Positions 44,409 to 52,170 of a stretch of DNA of 64,000 bases are shown one piece after another. A program made the position numbers and the translations under genes. How positions within the stretch are numbered: position 1 is the stretch's first letter; each line of letters begins with the position of its first letter. The notes under the pieces were generated by a model. That model was not told where the DNA came from. It saw only the letters and a program-made list of their open reading frames with translations, and searched no databases. This DNA is from Gemmatimonadota bacterium (GTDB taxonomy: Bacteria > Gemmatimonadota > Gemmatimonadetes > Gemmatimonadales > Gemmatimonadaceae), in NCBI GenBank assembly GCA_040388625.1, contig JAZKBK010000001.1:310001-374000 (forward strand), given 5' to 3'.

Positions 44409-45678
44409 CGCAGGATCGGACAAGAGCGCGACGGCGCGGCGCGGTCTGCGACGCGTCTCGCTGACGCAGTGGATTGTCGTCGCAGCAATAGTCGGGATCA
44501 TCATCGGGATCGCGTTCCCCGCGTTCGCGGTCAAGCTGGATCCGCTGTCGCAGATCTTCCTGCGCATGATCAAGTCGCTGATTGTACCGCTGATTTTCGC
44601 CACGCTCGTGGTGGGCATTGCCGGTCACGGCGACGACATGGCCAAGGTGGGCCGCCTCGCGTTGCGGTCTCTGATCTATTTCGAGCTCGTGACGACTGGC
44701 GCGCTCGTTATCGGATTGACGGCCGTCAACGTCTTAAAGCCTGGAATCGGCGTGTCGCTGGGCGGCGCGACCGCGGCTACCGGGACTGAGCTTGCGTCGC
44801 ACCCGGTTACATTCGGTGGCGTGCTGGAGCACATGGTTCCGCAGAGCTTCTTCGAAGCGGCTTACCATAACGAAGTGCTGCAGATTGTATTCTTCGCGAT
44901 TCTGTTCGCCGTAGCGCTCACGCGGCAGAAGGGCGAAAAGAAGAAGTTGATGCTCGACTTCTGCGCCGCGACGTCAGACTTGATGTTCAAGTTCACGGAG
45001 ATCGTGATGGCGTATGCACCCATCGGTATCGGTGCAGCGCTCGCCGTCACAGTCGGCCATAGCGGTATCGGCGTGCTGCTCGGTCTCGGCAAGCTCGTGG
45101 CGACGCTCTACGGCGCGCTGATCGTATTCGCGCTCGTCGTGCTGCTGCCGATCGCCGTTCTCACCCGGATTCCCCTCAAGGCATTCCTTCGCTCTGTGAG
45201 GGCACCGGCGCTGATCGCGTTCTCGACCGCTTCCTCAGAAGCAGCGCTTCCGCTAGCGATGGAGAACATGGAAGCCATGGGCGTTCCGGCCCGCATCGTG
45301 GCGTTCGTGATGCCCACGGGATATTCGTTCAACCTCGACGGAAGCACGCTGTATCTGGCGGTCGCGTCGGTATTCGCTGCGCAGGCCGGTGGAATCCACA
45401 TGACGCTCGGTCAGCAGATCGTGATGATGCTGACGCTCATGCTCACGAGCAAGGGTGTTGCTGCCGTGCCGCGCGCATCGCTCGTGATTCTGTCCGGCGC
45501 GCTGACCATGTTTGGATTGCCGCTTCAGGCCGTCGCGGTGATCCTCGGTGTCGACGCATTCATGGACATGGCGCGGACGTCGGTGAATCTCATCGGTAAT
45601 TGCCTCGCGAGCGCCGTGATGGCGAGATGGGAAGGGGAGCTCGCGCCGGCAAGCAAGACGGACACGGTGACGGCGTAG
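44401..45678 (+). CDS. Dicarboxylate/amino acid:cation symporter (SLC1)
   Basis: This 425-residue transporter of the GltP/DctA family has eight helices and two re-entrant loops. The first hairpin carries SFNLDGSTLY preceded by MPTGY, and the second region has TSKGVAAVP. It is likely to take up glutamate, aspartate or C4-dicarboxylates with protons or sodium. Aspartate ammonia-lyase at 62355 could use such aspartate, though the genes are far apart. A strong hairpin covers its stop codon. Confidence 0.94.
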   Translation: MDSAGSDKSATARRGLRRVSLTQWIVVAAIVGIIIGIAFPAFAVKLDPLSQIFLRMIKSLIVPLIFATLVVGIAGHGDDMAKVGRLALRSLIYFELVTTGALVIGLTAVNVLKPGIGVSLGGATAATGTELASHPVTFGGVLEHMVPQSFFEAAYHNEVLQIVFFAILFAVALTRQKGEKKKLMLDFCAATSDLMFKFTEIVMAYAPIGIGAALAVTVGHSGIGVLLGLGKLVATLYGALIVFALVVLLPIAVLTRIPLKAFLRSVRAPALIAFSTASSEAALPLAMENMEAMGVPARIVAFVMPTGYSFNLDGSTLYLAVASVFAAQAGGIHMTLGQQIVMMLTLMLTSKGVAAVPRASLVILSGALTMFGLPLQAVAVILGVDAFMDMARTSVNLIGNCLASAVMARWEGELAPASKTDTVTA

Positions 45679-45691
45679 GCGCCGTCACCGT
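45664..45691. terminator. Hairpin enclosing stop codon of the SLC1 gene
   Basis: A perfect 12-bp stem pairs ACGGTGACGGCG (45664-45675) with CGCCGTCACCGT (45680-45691). The 4-nt loop TAGG contains the TAG stop. It lies between convergent genes and could end transcription from both sides. No T-run follows. Confidence 0.6.
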
Positions 45692-45753
45692 CGTCGATGG
45701 CGGGCGGAGCGGCCGCTCTTACACAGTGCATGTATCGTCGTTCCTACACCGCG

Positions 45754-46761
45754 CTAATTTGTCAGTACGACCTTGCCTATGTGCGGCTGTTCCATGCGTC
45801 TGTGTGCATCCGCCGCACGGGACAGCGGAAAGGTCGAATCAATGACTGGCAGGATCAGCCCGCGCTCCAGCAACGGCCAGATACGCAGCATCAGCTCCTG
45901 GGCGATCACGGCCTTCTCCTGCGGCGGTAGGCGGCGCATCAGCGAGCCGGTCACCGTCAGTCGCTTCTGCATGATCGGTCTCAGATCGACGGTGACGCGA
46001 CTGCCAGCCATGTACGAGATGTTGACCAGGCGGCCTTCCATCGCAAGCGCTCGAAAATTGCGCTCGACATATTCACCGCCGACCATGTCGAGTATGACAT
46101 CGACACCGCGGCCTCCGCTGCGCTCGAGCGCGACTGCGGCGAAGTCGGCTTCGTGGTAGTCGATCGCGACTTCCGCACCGAGTCGGACACAGACGCCGCA
46201 CTTTTCAGCTGAACCGGCCGTCGCGAATACTTTCGCGCCGATCGCGCGCGCCATCTGGATGGCGATCACGCCGATGCCGCTGGTGCCGCCGTGGACGAGC
46301 AACGTCTCGCCCGCGGAAAGCCGGCAACGCTGAAACACGTTGTACCACACCGTGAAAAGCGCCTCGGGAAGCGCTGCAGCCTGCACCATCGAGAAACCTT
46401 CTGGGATCGGGAGGCATTGCATCGACGGTGCAACGCATTCGGTCGCGTAGCCGCCGCCGTCCACCAGTGCGCATACCTCCTCACCGATGTTCCACACCAG
46501 CGCAGCGCGCTCACCGGCACCAGAGACGTAGCCTGCGACCTCGAGTCCGAGTATTGGCGATGCGGTGCTCGGCACCGCGTACTTGCCTGCGCGCTGGAGC
46601 AGATCGGCGTGGTTGATGCCGGCTGCTTCTACGTGGATGCGCACGTCATCGGGGCCGAGCGCCGGAACGGCTCCCTCCGTCAGATGCATCTCGTCCGGCC
46701 CGCCGGGCCTGAGTACTTCGATGTGCCGGATCGATCCCGGTTTGGAGAAGGGGCTCGACAT
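45754..46761 (-). CDS. NAD(P)H quinone oxidoreductase, zinc-binding dehydrogenase family
   Basis: This 335-residue medium-chain dehydrogenase/reductase is of the quinone oxidoreductase (PIG3-like) type. It has a GroES-like N-terminal domain (about 30-150, AGINHADLLQRAGKY) and a Rossmann domain with the nucleotide-binding HGGTSGIGVIAIQMARAIGA segment (about 158-178). The Cys/His catalytic zinc ligands of alcohol dehydrogenases are absent, as usual for this subgroup. It lies 8 nt after the amino-sugar kinase, so the minus-strand order is symporter, kinase, reductase in one unit. Confidence 0.93.
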   Translation of the reverse strand: MSSPFSKPGSIRHIEVLRPGGPDEMHLTEGAVPALGPDDVRIHVEAAGINHADLLQRAGKYAVPSTASPILGLEVAGYVSGAGERAALVWNIGEEVCALVDGGGYATECVAPSMQCLPIPEGFSMVQAAALPEALFTVWYNVFQRCRLSAGETLLVHGGTSGIGVIAIQMARAIGAKVFATAGSAEKCGVCVRLGAEVAIDYHEADFAAVALERSGGRGVDVILDMVGGEYVERNFRALAMEGRLVNISYMAGSRVTVDLRPIMQKRLTVTGSLMRRLPPQEKAVIAQELMLRIWPLLERGLILPVIDSTFPLSRAADAHRRMEQPHIGKVVLTN

Positions 46762-46769
46762 CGCGCGCG

Positions 46770-47711
46770 TCAGGCTATGGCTGAAGCAGCCTGGAGCGCG
46801 AGCTTGATCGCGCCGCGTGCACCGTCAACCTCCTCAACATGAACAGTCGCACCGGGAACAGCGACGCGGAGCCTGCGCTCCAGACGCTTCCGGAGCAGCG
46901 ATCCCTTGTGAAGCAAGCCGCCGGTCAGGGCCAGATCGAAGGCTGCCCGGTCGTCGACAAACAGTTTTCGCGCCAGCGCGCGCACGTGCAGCACAAGCTC
47001 TTCCACCGCCATGTCCACGATGCTGTTCGCACGCACGTCGTCCTGCATCGCCATTGCGAGCACCGATGGCGCAAGCGCCGCCAACGCCTCTCTATCGGCG
47101 GCAAGCGCCCATGGAATGAGTTGTTCGACCTCGTTCACCTGCGCGGCGGTGAGTATGGCGCCGGTGAGCGTCGTCTCCGGTTCACGCCCGTCGTGCGATG
47201 CAGCAACGACACTGAGCGCGCGGCGGCCGATCCATGCGCCGCTTCCCTCATCACCGAATGTGAAGCCCCACCCGCCGCAGCGAGCCAGCATCCCGGCAGG
47301 GCTGCGCCCAAACGCAATCGACCCGGTTCCGGAGATGAGAATCACACCGGAGCGATCGCCGAATGCATCCGCGAGCGCGATGCTCGCGTCGGTCTCGACG
47401 ACGACTTCGTCGGCAATCTCCATGCGCGACAGCGCATCCTGCAACGCGATCTGCTCGCTCTCCCGGCCAGTGCCTGCAACGCCGGCATACAACACGCGCG
47501 GCACGACGCCGGTCAGCGCCGCGCTCTCGAGCGCAGCGACGACAACCGCCGCAATTGTATCCGCGCAGGCGTCGGCGTTGCCGGGCGCCATTGCAGCGCC
47601 GGGCCCAACGCTCTCCGCGATCTGGTCGCCAGAGAGCGATGCGATGATGACGCGCGTCTTGCTTCCACCGGCGTCGATACCTACTACGATTTCCGATTCC
47701 GAATCACTCAT
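46770..47711 (-). CDS. BadF/NagK-type amino-sugar kinase
   Basis: This 313-residue kinase of the ASKHA fold is similar to bacterial N-acetylglucosamine or N-acetylmuramic acid kinases. The phosphate-1 loop VGIDAGGSKTRVIIASL is at the N-terminus (about 8-24). The phosphate-2 motif GVILISGTGSIAFG and the ALTGGLLHKG adenosine region follow in the expected order. It overlaps the sodium:solute symporter gene by 4 nt, which suggests phosphorylation of a sugar brought in by that carrier. The exact sugar is inferred from the neighbouring NamZ-like enzyme. Confidence 0.85.
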   Translation of the reverse strand: MSDSESEIVVGIDAGGSKTRVIIASLSGDQIAESVGPGAAMAPGNADACADTIAAVVVAALESAALTGVVPRVLYAGVAGTGRESEQIALQDALSRMEIADEVVVETDASIALADAFGDRSGVILISGTGSIAFGRSPAGMLARCGGWGFTFGDEGSGAWIGRRALSVVAASHDGREPETTLTGAILTAAQVNEVEQLIPWALAADREALAALAPSVLAMAMQDDVRANSIVDMAVEELVLHVRALARKLFVDDRAAFDLALTGGLLHKGSLLRKRLERRLRVAVPGATVHVEEVDGARGAIKLALQAASAIA

Positions 47712-49222
47712 TCTGCGTCATCAACCCTGATTCGCGCGCTTCCGTGCGGGAAGAGCGACGTGAATATTCCGACACCGACTGTTACCACCGTCCCGATCAA
47801 AACGTACCACGGCCAGGCAATCGAGCCGATTGGCGCGAGTGCCGGCCACAGCGCGGAGAGCTGCTTCGCGAACACGACCACGCTCATCACGAGAATGCCT
47901 ACAGCCATTCCCGTAATGGCGTCACGCTGCTGCGCGCGGGCCCACATAATGCCGAGCGCAAAACCACCGAGCAACGCGCCGTACGTGAACGACGCAATCG
48001 AGAGCGCCACGACGACCACGGGCGTACCCTGCTGCTTGTACAGTAGCGCTATGATGAGCAGCAACAAGCCCCAGGCCAGACTCACCAGCTTCGCCACCTT
48101 GAGTGTGCGCGGGTCGTTGGCGTCGCGATGGGTGAGCGGCAGGTAGATGTCGTGCACTGTCGCGGCGGCCAGCGAATTGATCGCGCCGGAGTGAGCGCTC
48201 ATCGTTGCCGCCAGAATCGCCGCCACCAGCAGGCCGATCAGGCCCGTCGGCATCGCCGTCACTATGAACGTTGGAAAGATCTTGTCGGGCGAGTCGAAGG
48301 TGTGAGCACCGAAGTACGCCCACAGTCCCGCGCCTATCATGAGGAAGATGGCGAACTGAAAGAATACCGCAAAGCCGCTCCCTATGAGCGCGCGCCGCGC
48401 ATCACGCAGCGACGATGCAGTCATGAGCCGTTGCACGATCACCTGATCGGCGCCGTGTGACGCCATCGACAGGAATGCACCGCCGAGCACGCCCGCCATC
48501 AGGGTCTGCGGCTTGTCGAAACCGGTGTAGAGATCGATTACCTGGAGCTTTCCAGCCGCTGCGGCAGAGTGGATGATATGGCTCCAACCACCCCCAACTC
48601 CGCGTCCGATGATTACCACGGCGGCCGCCGCGCCGAGGAGATACACGCAGGTCTGGATGACGTCAGTCCAGACGACGGCGCGCACGCCGCCAAAATACGC
48701 GTAGATCAACGTGAGAGCGCCCAGTACCAGAATCGCGATCGGCATGACCACTGTCGCGGGAAGAATCGGTGACAGGATCAGCGCGATTGGAATCGCAGTT
48801 GCGAAGACACGGACCGAATCCGCGAAGGCGCGCGTGAACATGAAGACGACCGAAGCGAATCGACGCGTCGACACGCCGAAGCGGTTCTCGAGCAACGCGT
48901 ACGCTGTTACGAGATTGCCGCCGTAGTAGCGTGGTAGGAGTACGTATGCGACAACTATTCGGCCGACGATGTATCCCGCGGCGATCTGGAGAAAGCCCAG
49001 GTTCCCGATGTAGGCCAGGCCGGGAATCGAGATGACGGTGAGTGCGCTGGTCTCGGTCGCCACGATCGAGAAGAGAACTGCCCACCACGGAATCGTGTGG
49101 TCGGCGACAAAGTAGTCGCGTGTGTTCTTCTGATTGCGCCCCAGATAGACGCCCAGCAGCGTCGTTCCGACCAGGTACGCAACGAGTACAATAAGGTCGA
49201 GGGCGGTGAATGAGTTCTTCAT
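47708..49222 (-). CDS. Sodium:solute symporter (SSS family)
   Basis: This 504-residue carrier has about thirteen hydrophobic segments. The typical SSS blocks are DYFVADHTIPWWAVLFSIVATETSALTVISIPG near helix 2, the R-F-G-x-S-x-R segment and the ATMSAHSGAINSLAAATVHDIY region near helix 9. It is likely to import a sugar or amino sugar with sodium. The ATG at 49222 lies inside a 16-bp hairpin, together with the upstream GAGGG that could serve as ribosome site, so initiation may be restricted. It is the first gene of a three-gene unit with the kinase. Confidence 0.93.
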   Translation of the reverse strand: MKNSFTALDLIVLVAYLVGTTLLGVYLGRNQKNTRDYFVADHTIPWWAVLFSIVATETSALTVISIPGLAYIGNLGFLQIAAGYIVGRIVVAYVLLPRYYGGNLVTAYALLENRFGVSTRRFASVVFMFTRAFADSVRVFATAIPIALILSPILPATVVMPIAILVLGALTLIYAYFGGVRAVVWTDVIQTCVYLLGAAAAVVIIGRGVGGGWSHIIHSAAAAGKLQVIDLYTGFDKPQTLMAGVLGGAFLSMASHGADQVIVQRLMTASSLRDARRALIGSGFAVFFQFAIFLMIGAGLWAYFGAHTFDSPDKIFPTFIVTAMPTGLIGLLVAAILAATMSAHSGAINSLAAATVHDIYLPLTHRDANDPRTLKVAKLVSLAWGLLLLIIALLYKQQGTPVVVVALSIASFTYGALLGGFALGIMWARAQQRDAITGMAVGILVMSVVVFAKQLSALWPALAPIGSIAWPWYVLIGTVVTVGVGIFTSLFPHGSARIRVDDAE

Positions 49223-49234
49223 TCACCGCCCTCG
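49198..49234 (-). promoter_or_regulatory. Hairpin burying the symporter start codon
   Basis: A 16-bp perfect stem pairs 49198-49213 with 49219-49234, with a 5-nt loop. On the minus-strand mRNA the arm on the 5' side holds GAGGGCGGTGA and the start ATG. Such a structure would block ribosome entry unless it is opened, or serve as terminator of the IscA-like gene before it. Confidence 0.65.
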
Positions 49235-49253
49235 GTAGTGCACGGAAACTCGA

Positions 49254-49610
49254 CTACGCCGAGAAGGATGATCCGCAGCCGCAGCCGCCCGTCGCGTTCG
49301 GGTTCTTGAAGGTGAAGCCCGATCCCTGCATGGACGTCACGTAATCGATCGTCACGTTGTTGACATACTGCGCGGAGAACGGATCGACGAAGACGCGATA
49401 GCCGTCCTGCGAGAGGATCAGGTCGTCGTCCGCAGGCTTGTCCTCGATCAACAGCGAGTACTTGAAGCCGCTGCAGCCGCCGGGCTGGATGCTGACGCGA
49501 AGGCCGCCTTCGTCAGGCGAGACCTTCTCGATCTCCATGAATTTCTGCACCTCGACGCCTGCTGATGGAGTCAGGGTCAGGTTGATTTCTGGTTGGCTGG
49601 ATACCGCCAT
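49254..49610 (-). CDS. IscA/ErpA-type iron-sulfur carrier
   Basis: This 118-residue A-type carrier delivers Fe-S clusters to apo-proteins. Three conserved cysteines are seen in the QPGGCSGFKY and C-terminal GGCGCGSSF motifs. ATG 49610 is chosen because AAAGGAG precedes it by 7 nt; an upstream in-frame GTG or ATG would add a basic low-quality extension. It lies 31 nt before the symporter gene on the same strand. Complex III and the other iron-sulfur enzymes encoded here are possible clients. Confidence 0.93.
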   Translation of the reverse strand: MAVSSQPEINLTLTPSAGVEVQKFMEIEKVSPDEGGLRVSIQPGGCSGFKYSLLIEDKPADDDLILSQDGYRVFVDPFSAQYVNNVTIDYVTSMQGSGFTFKNPNATGGCGCGSSFSA

Positions 49611-49790
49611 GGCTCGCTCCTTTGGTGTAGCTGAAATATAAACGGAAAATACGACTTTCCAGCGCCCCGTTACACCCACGGTGGATGGCCGGTTCCGGGG
49701 ACGGACCAATTATTTACAGCCGCGGTAATGGCAGGAAGGCTCGCCCTTTGCGATTATATCCTCACCCCACAACCTTCGGAATCCCACGTG

Positions 49791-51089
49791 ATGCCGCGAC
49801 CACTCGTCCGACCGCTGTTCGTGCTTCTGCTCTTCACCGCGGGATGCTCAGTCGTGTACCACAAGCTGGACGATCCAACGGGCCTCCCCGAAGCGAACGT
49901 GCGGCCCGGCATATCGGTGTTGCTGAGTGACAGTATCGCCCTCGTCGCGGGCAAACGGGTCGGATTGCTGACGAACGCCAGCGGGGTAGATGAGCACGGC
50001 AGAAGCGACGTCAAGCTGCTCATGACGGATAAGCGCGCCACGAGATCCAACGTCCATCTCGTCGAGCTGTTTTCGCCCGAGCACGGGTTCGCGACTACTC
50101 TGGACAGGACCGGCATCGCGTCCGGAATCGATCCGGCGACCGGGCTGGTTGTCATCTCCCTGTACACCAACCAGACCATCCCGCCCCCCGATACGACTCT
50201 TCGCGCGATCGACGTTTTCGTCGTCGACCTCCCGGATGTCGGCTCGCGCACCTGGACATACGATGGCGCCGTGGTTTACGCGATGCGCGCAGCTGCGCGG
50301 GCGCACAAGCCGATCGTGGTACTGGACCGTCCCAACCCGATCACCGGATCGCTCGTCGAAGGGCCCATGCTCGACTCGGCACTCTCGAATGCAGATGACC
50401 CTGCGCCGGGCAAGCCCGGACTCGCATGGGCGCTATATCCGATTCCGCTCCGGCACGGTATGACGATGGGCGAGCTTGCGCGGTTTTACAACGCCGAGCT
50501 CAAGATCGGAGCTGACTTGCACGTTGTGCCCGCAGCACGGTGGAGCCGCGAAGTCTGGTTCGACCGAACCGGGCTTCCGTTCGTCGCTCCTTCGCCAAGC
50601 TTGCAGTCGTTTCCCGCCATCATGCTCTACCCGGGTCTGGTCCCGTTCGAGGCGACCAATCTGTCAGTGGGCCGCGGAACCAACGAGGCGTTCCGGCGGA
50701 TCGGAGCGCCGTGGATGGATCCCAAGCGTGTGATCGAACTGCTCAAGGACCGCCCGATTCGCGGCGTGCGATTCTCTGCCGTCGACTTTACTCCGGTTTC
50801 TCCGGGCGACAACAAGTATCCCGGCCAGCTGGTCCACGGGATAAGGATCGAGGTGACGGAGCGCAGCCAGCTGCAGACGAGCCGGCTGGCCGCCGGACTG
50901 CTCGCAGCGATCCACCAGGCCTATCCGACCGATTTCACGATCGATTCGACGCGGTTCGATCGACTGTTCGGATCCCCGTCCGCGAGACGGGCGATCCTGA
51001 GCGGGGCCGACCCCGACGCTGTCATCGATTCGACCTACGGCCCGGCGTATGCGTTTCGTCAGCGTGTATCGAAATATCTCATCTACTAA
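49791..51089 (+). CDS. namZ: NamZ/DUF1343 lipoprotein, exo-N-acetylmuramidase-like
   Basis: This 432-residue lipoprotein of the DUF1343 family has members that release N-acetylmuramic acid from the non-reducing end of muropeptides (NamZ, glycosidase family 171). A lipoprotein signal ends in TAGC at Cys18-19. The family blocks VGLLTNASGVDEHGR, LFSPEHGFATTLDRTG, DLPDVGSRTWTYDGAV, LDRPNPITGSLVEGP and PFEATNLSVGRGTNEAF are all present. ATG 49791 is chosen because it starts this signal; an upstream ATG at 49728 is not needed. The divergent kinase and symporter could take up the product. Confidence 0.92.
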   Translation: MPRPLVRPLFVLLLFTAGCSVVYHKLDDPTGLPEANVRPGISVLLSDSIALVAGKRVGLLTNASGVDEHGRSDVKLLMTDKRATRSNVHLVELFSPEHGFATTLDRTGIASGIDPATGLVVISLYTNQTIPPPDTTLRAIDVFVVDLPDVGSRTWTYDGAVVYAMRAAARAHKPIVVLDRPNPITGSLVEGPMLDSALSNADDPAPGKPGLAWALYPIPLRHGMTMGELARFYNAELKIGADLHVVPAARWSREVWFDRTGLPFVAPSPSLQSFPAIMLYPGLVPFEATNLSVGRGTNEAFRRIGAPWMDPKRVIELLKDRPIRGVRFSAVDFTPVSPGDNKYPGQLVHGIRIEVTERSQLQTSRLAAGLLAAIHQAYPTDFTIDSTRFDRLFGSPSARRAILSGADPDAVIDSTYGPAYAFRQRVSKYLIY

Positions 51090-51100
51090 GAGCATAGTAG
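51083..51100. promoter_or_regulatory. Third BlaI/MecI-like operator
   Basis: The sequence CTACTAAGAGCATAGTAG has perfect 6-bp arms and the TACTA-N6-TAGTA form. It matches the operator at 26010-26025 in 14 of 16 positions. It overlaps the namZ stop (51087-51089) and lies 38 bp before the small lipoprotein ATG. Confidence 0.6.
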
Positions 51101-51137
51101 CCGAGGTGCACGAATCGACCATTTTCCCGGAGCATCA

Positions 51138-51470
51138 ATGAAGAAACTGATAGTCATGCTGGGCCTCGCGGTGGCCGCGACGGCCTGCGGCCCGAGACAG
51201 GTCGAGGTCAAGACGGGACCGCAGCCGGTGAGCGAGGTAACGCTCAAGGTGACCAACAACCTCTCTCAGGCGGCCAACATCTACGTGGTCAGCAGCGGCA
51301 GCGACATCTTTCTCAAGCAGGTCGGGGCGAACAGCACGGAGACCATGAATGTGCCGGGTATCTCCGCTGGCGCCACGGTAGGATTGAAGGCGACACCGAT
51401 CGACGGCTCCCGCTCCTACACGCGCGACAACGTAACGCTGTCGGGATTGTACCAATGGCAGATACCGTAG
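51138..51470 (+). CDS. Small lipoprotein, unknown
   Basis: This 110-residue protein has a lipoprotein signal (MKKLIVMLGLAVAATAC, Cys17). The rest is a beta-rich domain (about 35-110, SEVTLKVTNNLSQAANIYVV) that looks like a small Ig-like or FixH-like fold. I do not recognise the family. A BlaI-type operator sits just before it, suggesting control by the repressor at 25625. It follows namZ but may have its own promoter. Localisation to the outer or inner membrane is inferred from the lipobox. Confidence 0.75.
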   Translation: MKKLIVMLGLAVAATACGPRQVEVKTGPQPVSEVTLKVTNNLSQAANIYVVSSGSDIFLKQVGANSTETMNVPGISAGATVGLKATPIDGSRSYTRDNVTLSGLYQWQIP

Positions 51471-51537
51471 CGGTTGCAGCGCGCTTCGCGGTCAAACACC
51501 TAGCCCGATAGCCTCCGGCGGGCTACCTTCCACGCCG

Positions 51538-52170
51538 ATGAAGGCGATCTGGGAGGCGATAAAAGCTGGTTATTTGCGGGTCATTGAACCTGCCGCTGAT
51601 TTTCTGGTCCGGCGGCGGGTAAATCCGAACGCAATAACGACAGTTGGGACGATATGCACCCTTACCGGCGCGGTCGTGTACGCTACCGGCCACATCATGA
51701 CAGCCGGCTGGATCATCGGGCTTACGGCGCTGTTCGACGTGCTGGACGGAACTGTAGCACGCCGCACCGGCCAATCGAGCGTTTTTGGTGCCTTCTACGA
51801 CTCGACTCTGGATCGGGTGGCCGACGGCGGAGTCATGGCGGGGCTCGCGGTCTTCTACGCCTCGTCCGCGCTATACCACAACATCTACATGCTCGTGGTG
51901 TGCCTGCTCGGGATCATCGGCACCTTCCTCGTTTCATACACTCGCGCCCGTGCGGCGGCCCTCGGAATCGATGCCAAGGTCGGGGTGATGCAGCGACCGG
52001 AGCGCGTAGTGTTATTATCCGTACCACAGGCATTTTTCGGCCTGGCGCTGCATGGCTGGGTCCTCATGGCGATCGTTGTCCTGTTGACGGTTACAGCATG
52101 GATAACGGCAGTCCAGCGCATCAGCTTCGTCCATCGCGCAACATCCAAGAAACCACTGGTGAATGTCTAA
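51538..52170 (+). CDS. CDP-alcohol phosphatidyltransferase (PI-phosphate synthase-like)
   Basis: This 210-residue membrane enzyme joins an alcohol phosphate to CDP-diacylglycerol. The motif D-x2-D-G-x2-A-R-x8-G-x3-D-x3-D is exact (D67, D70, G71, A74, R75, G84, D88, D92). Five or six membrane helices are visible. The following gene makes inositol-3-phosphate and overlaps by 8 nt, so phosphatidylinositol-phosphate (or a similar lipid) is the likely product, as in actinobacteria. The acceptor identity is inferred from this neighbour, not from the motif. Confidence 0.9.
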   Translation: MKAIWEAIKAGYLRVIEPAADFLVRRRVNPNAITTVGTICTLTGAVVYATGHIMTAGWIIGLTALFDVLDGTVARRTGQSSVFGAFYDSTLDRVADGGVMAGLAVFYASSALYHNIYMLVVCLLGIIGTFLVSYTRARAAALGIDAKVGVMQRPERVVLLSVPQAFFGLALHGWVLMAIVVLLTVTAWITAVQRISFVHRATSKKPLVNV

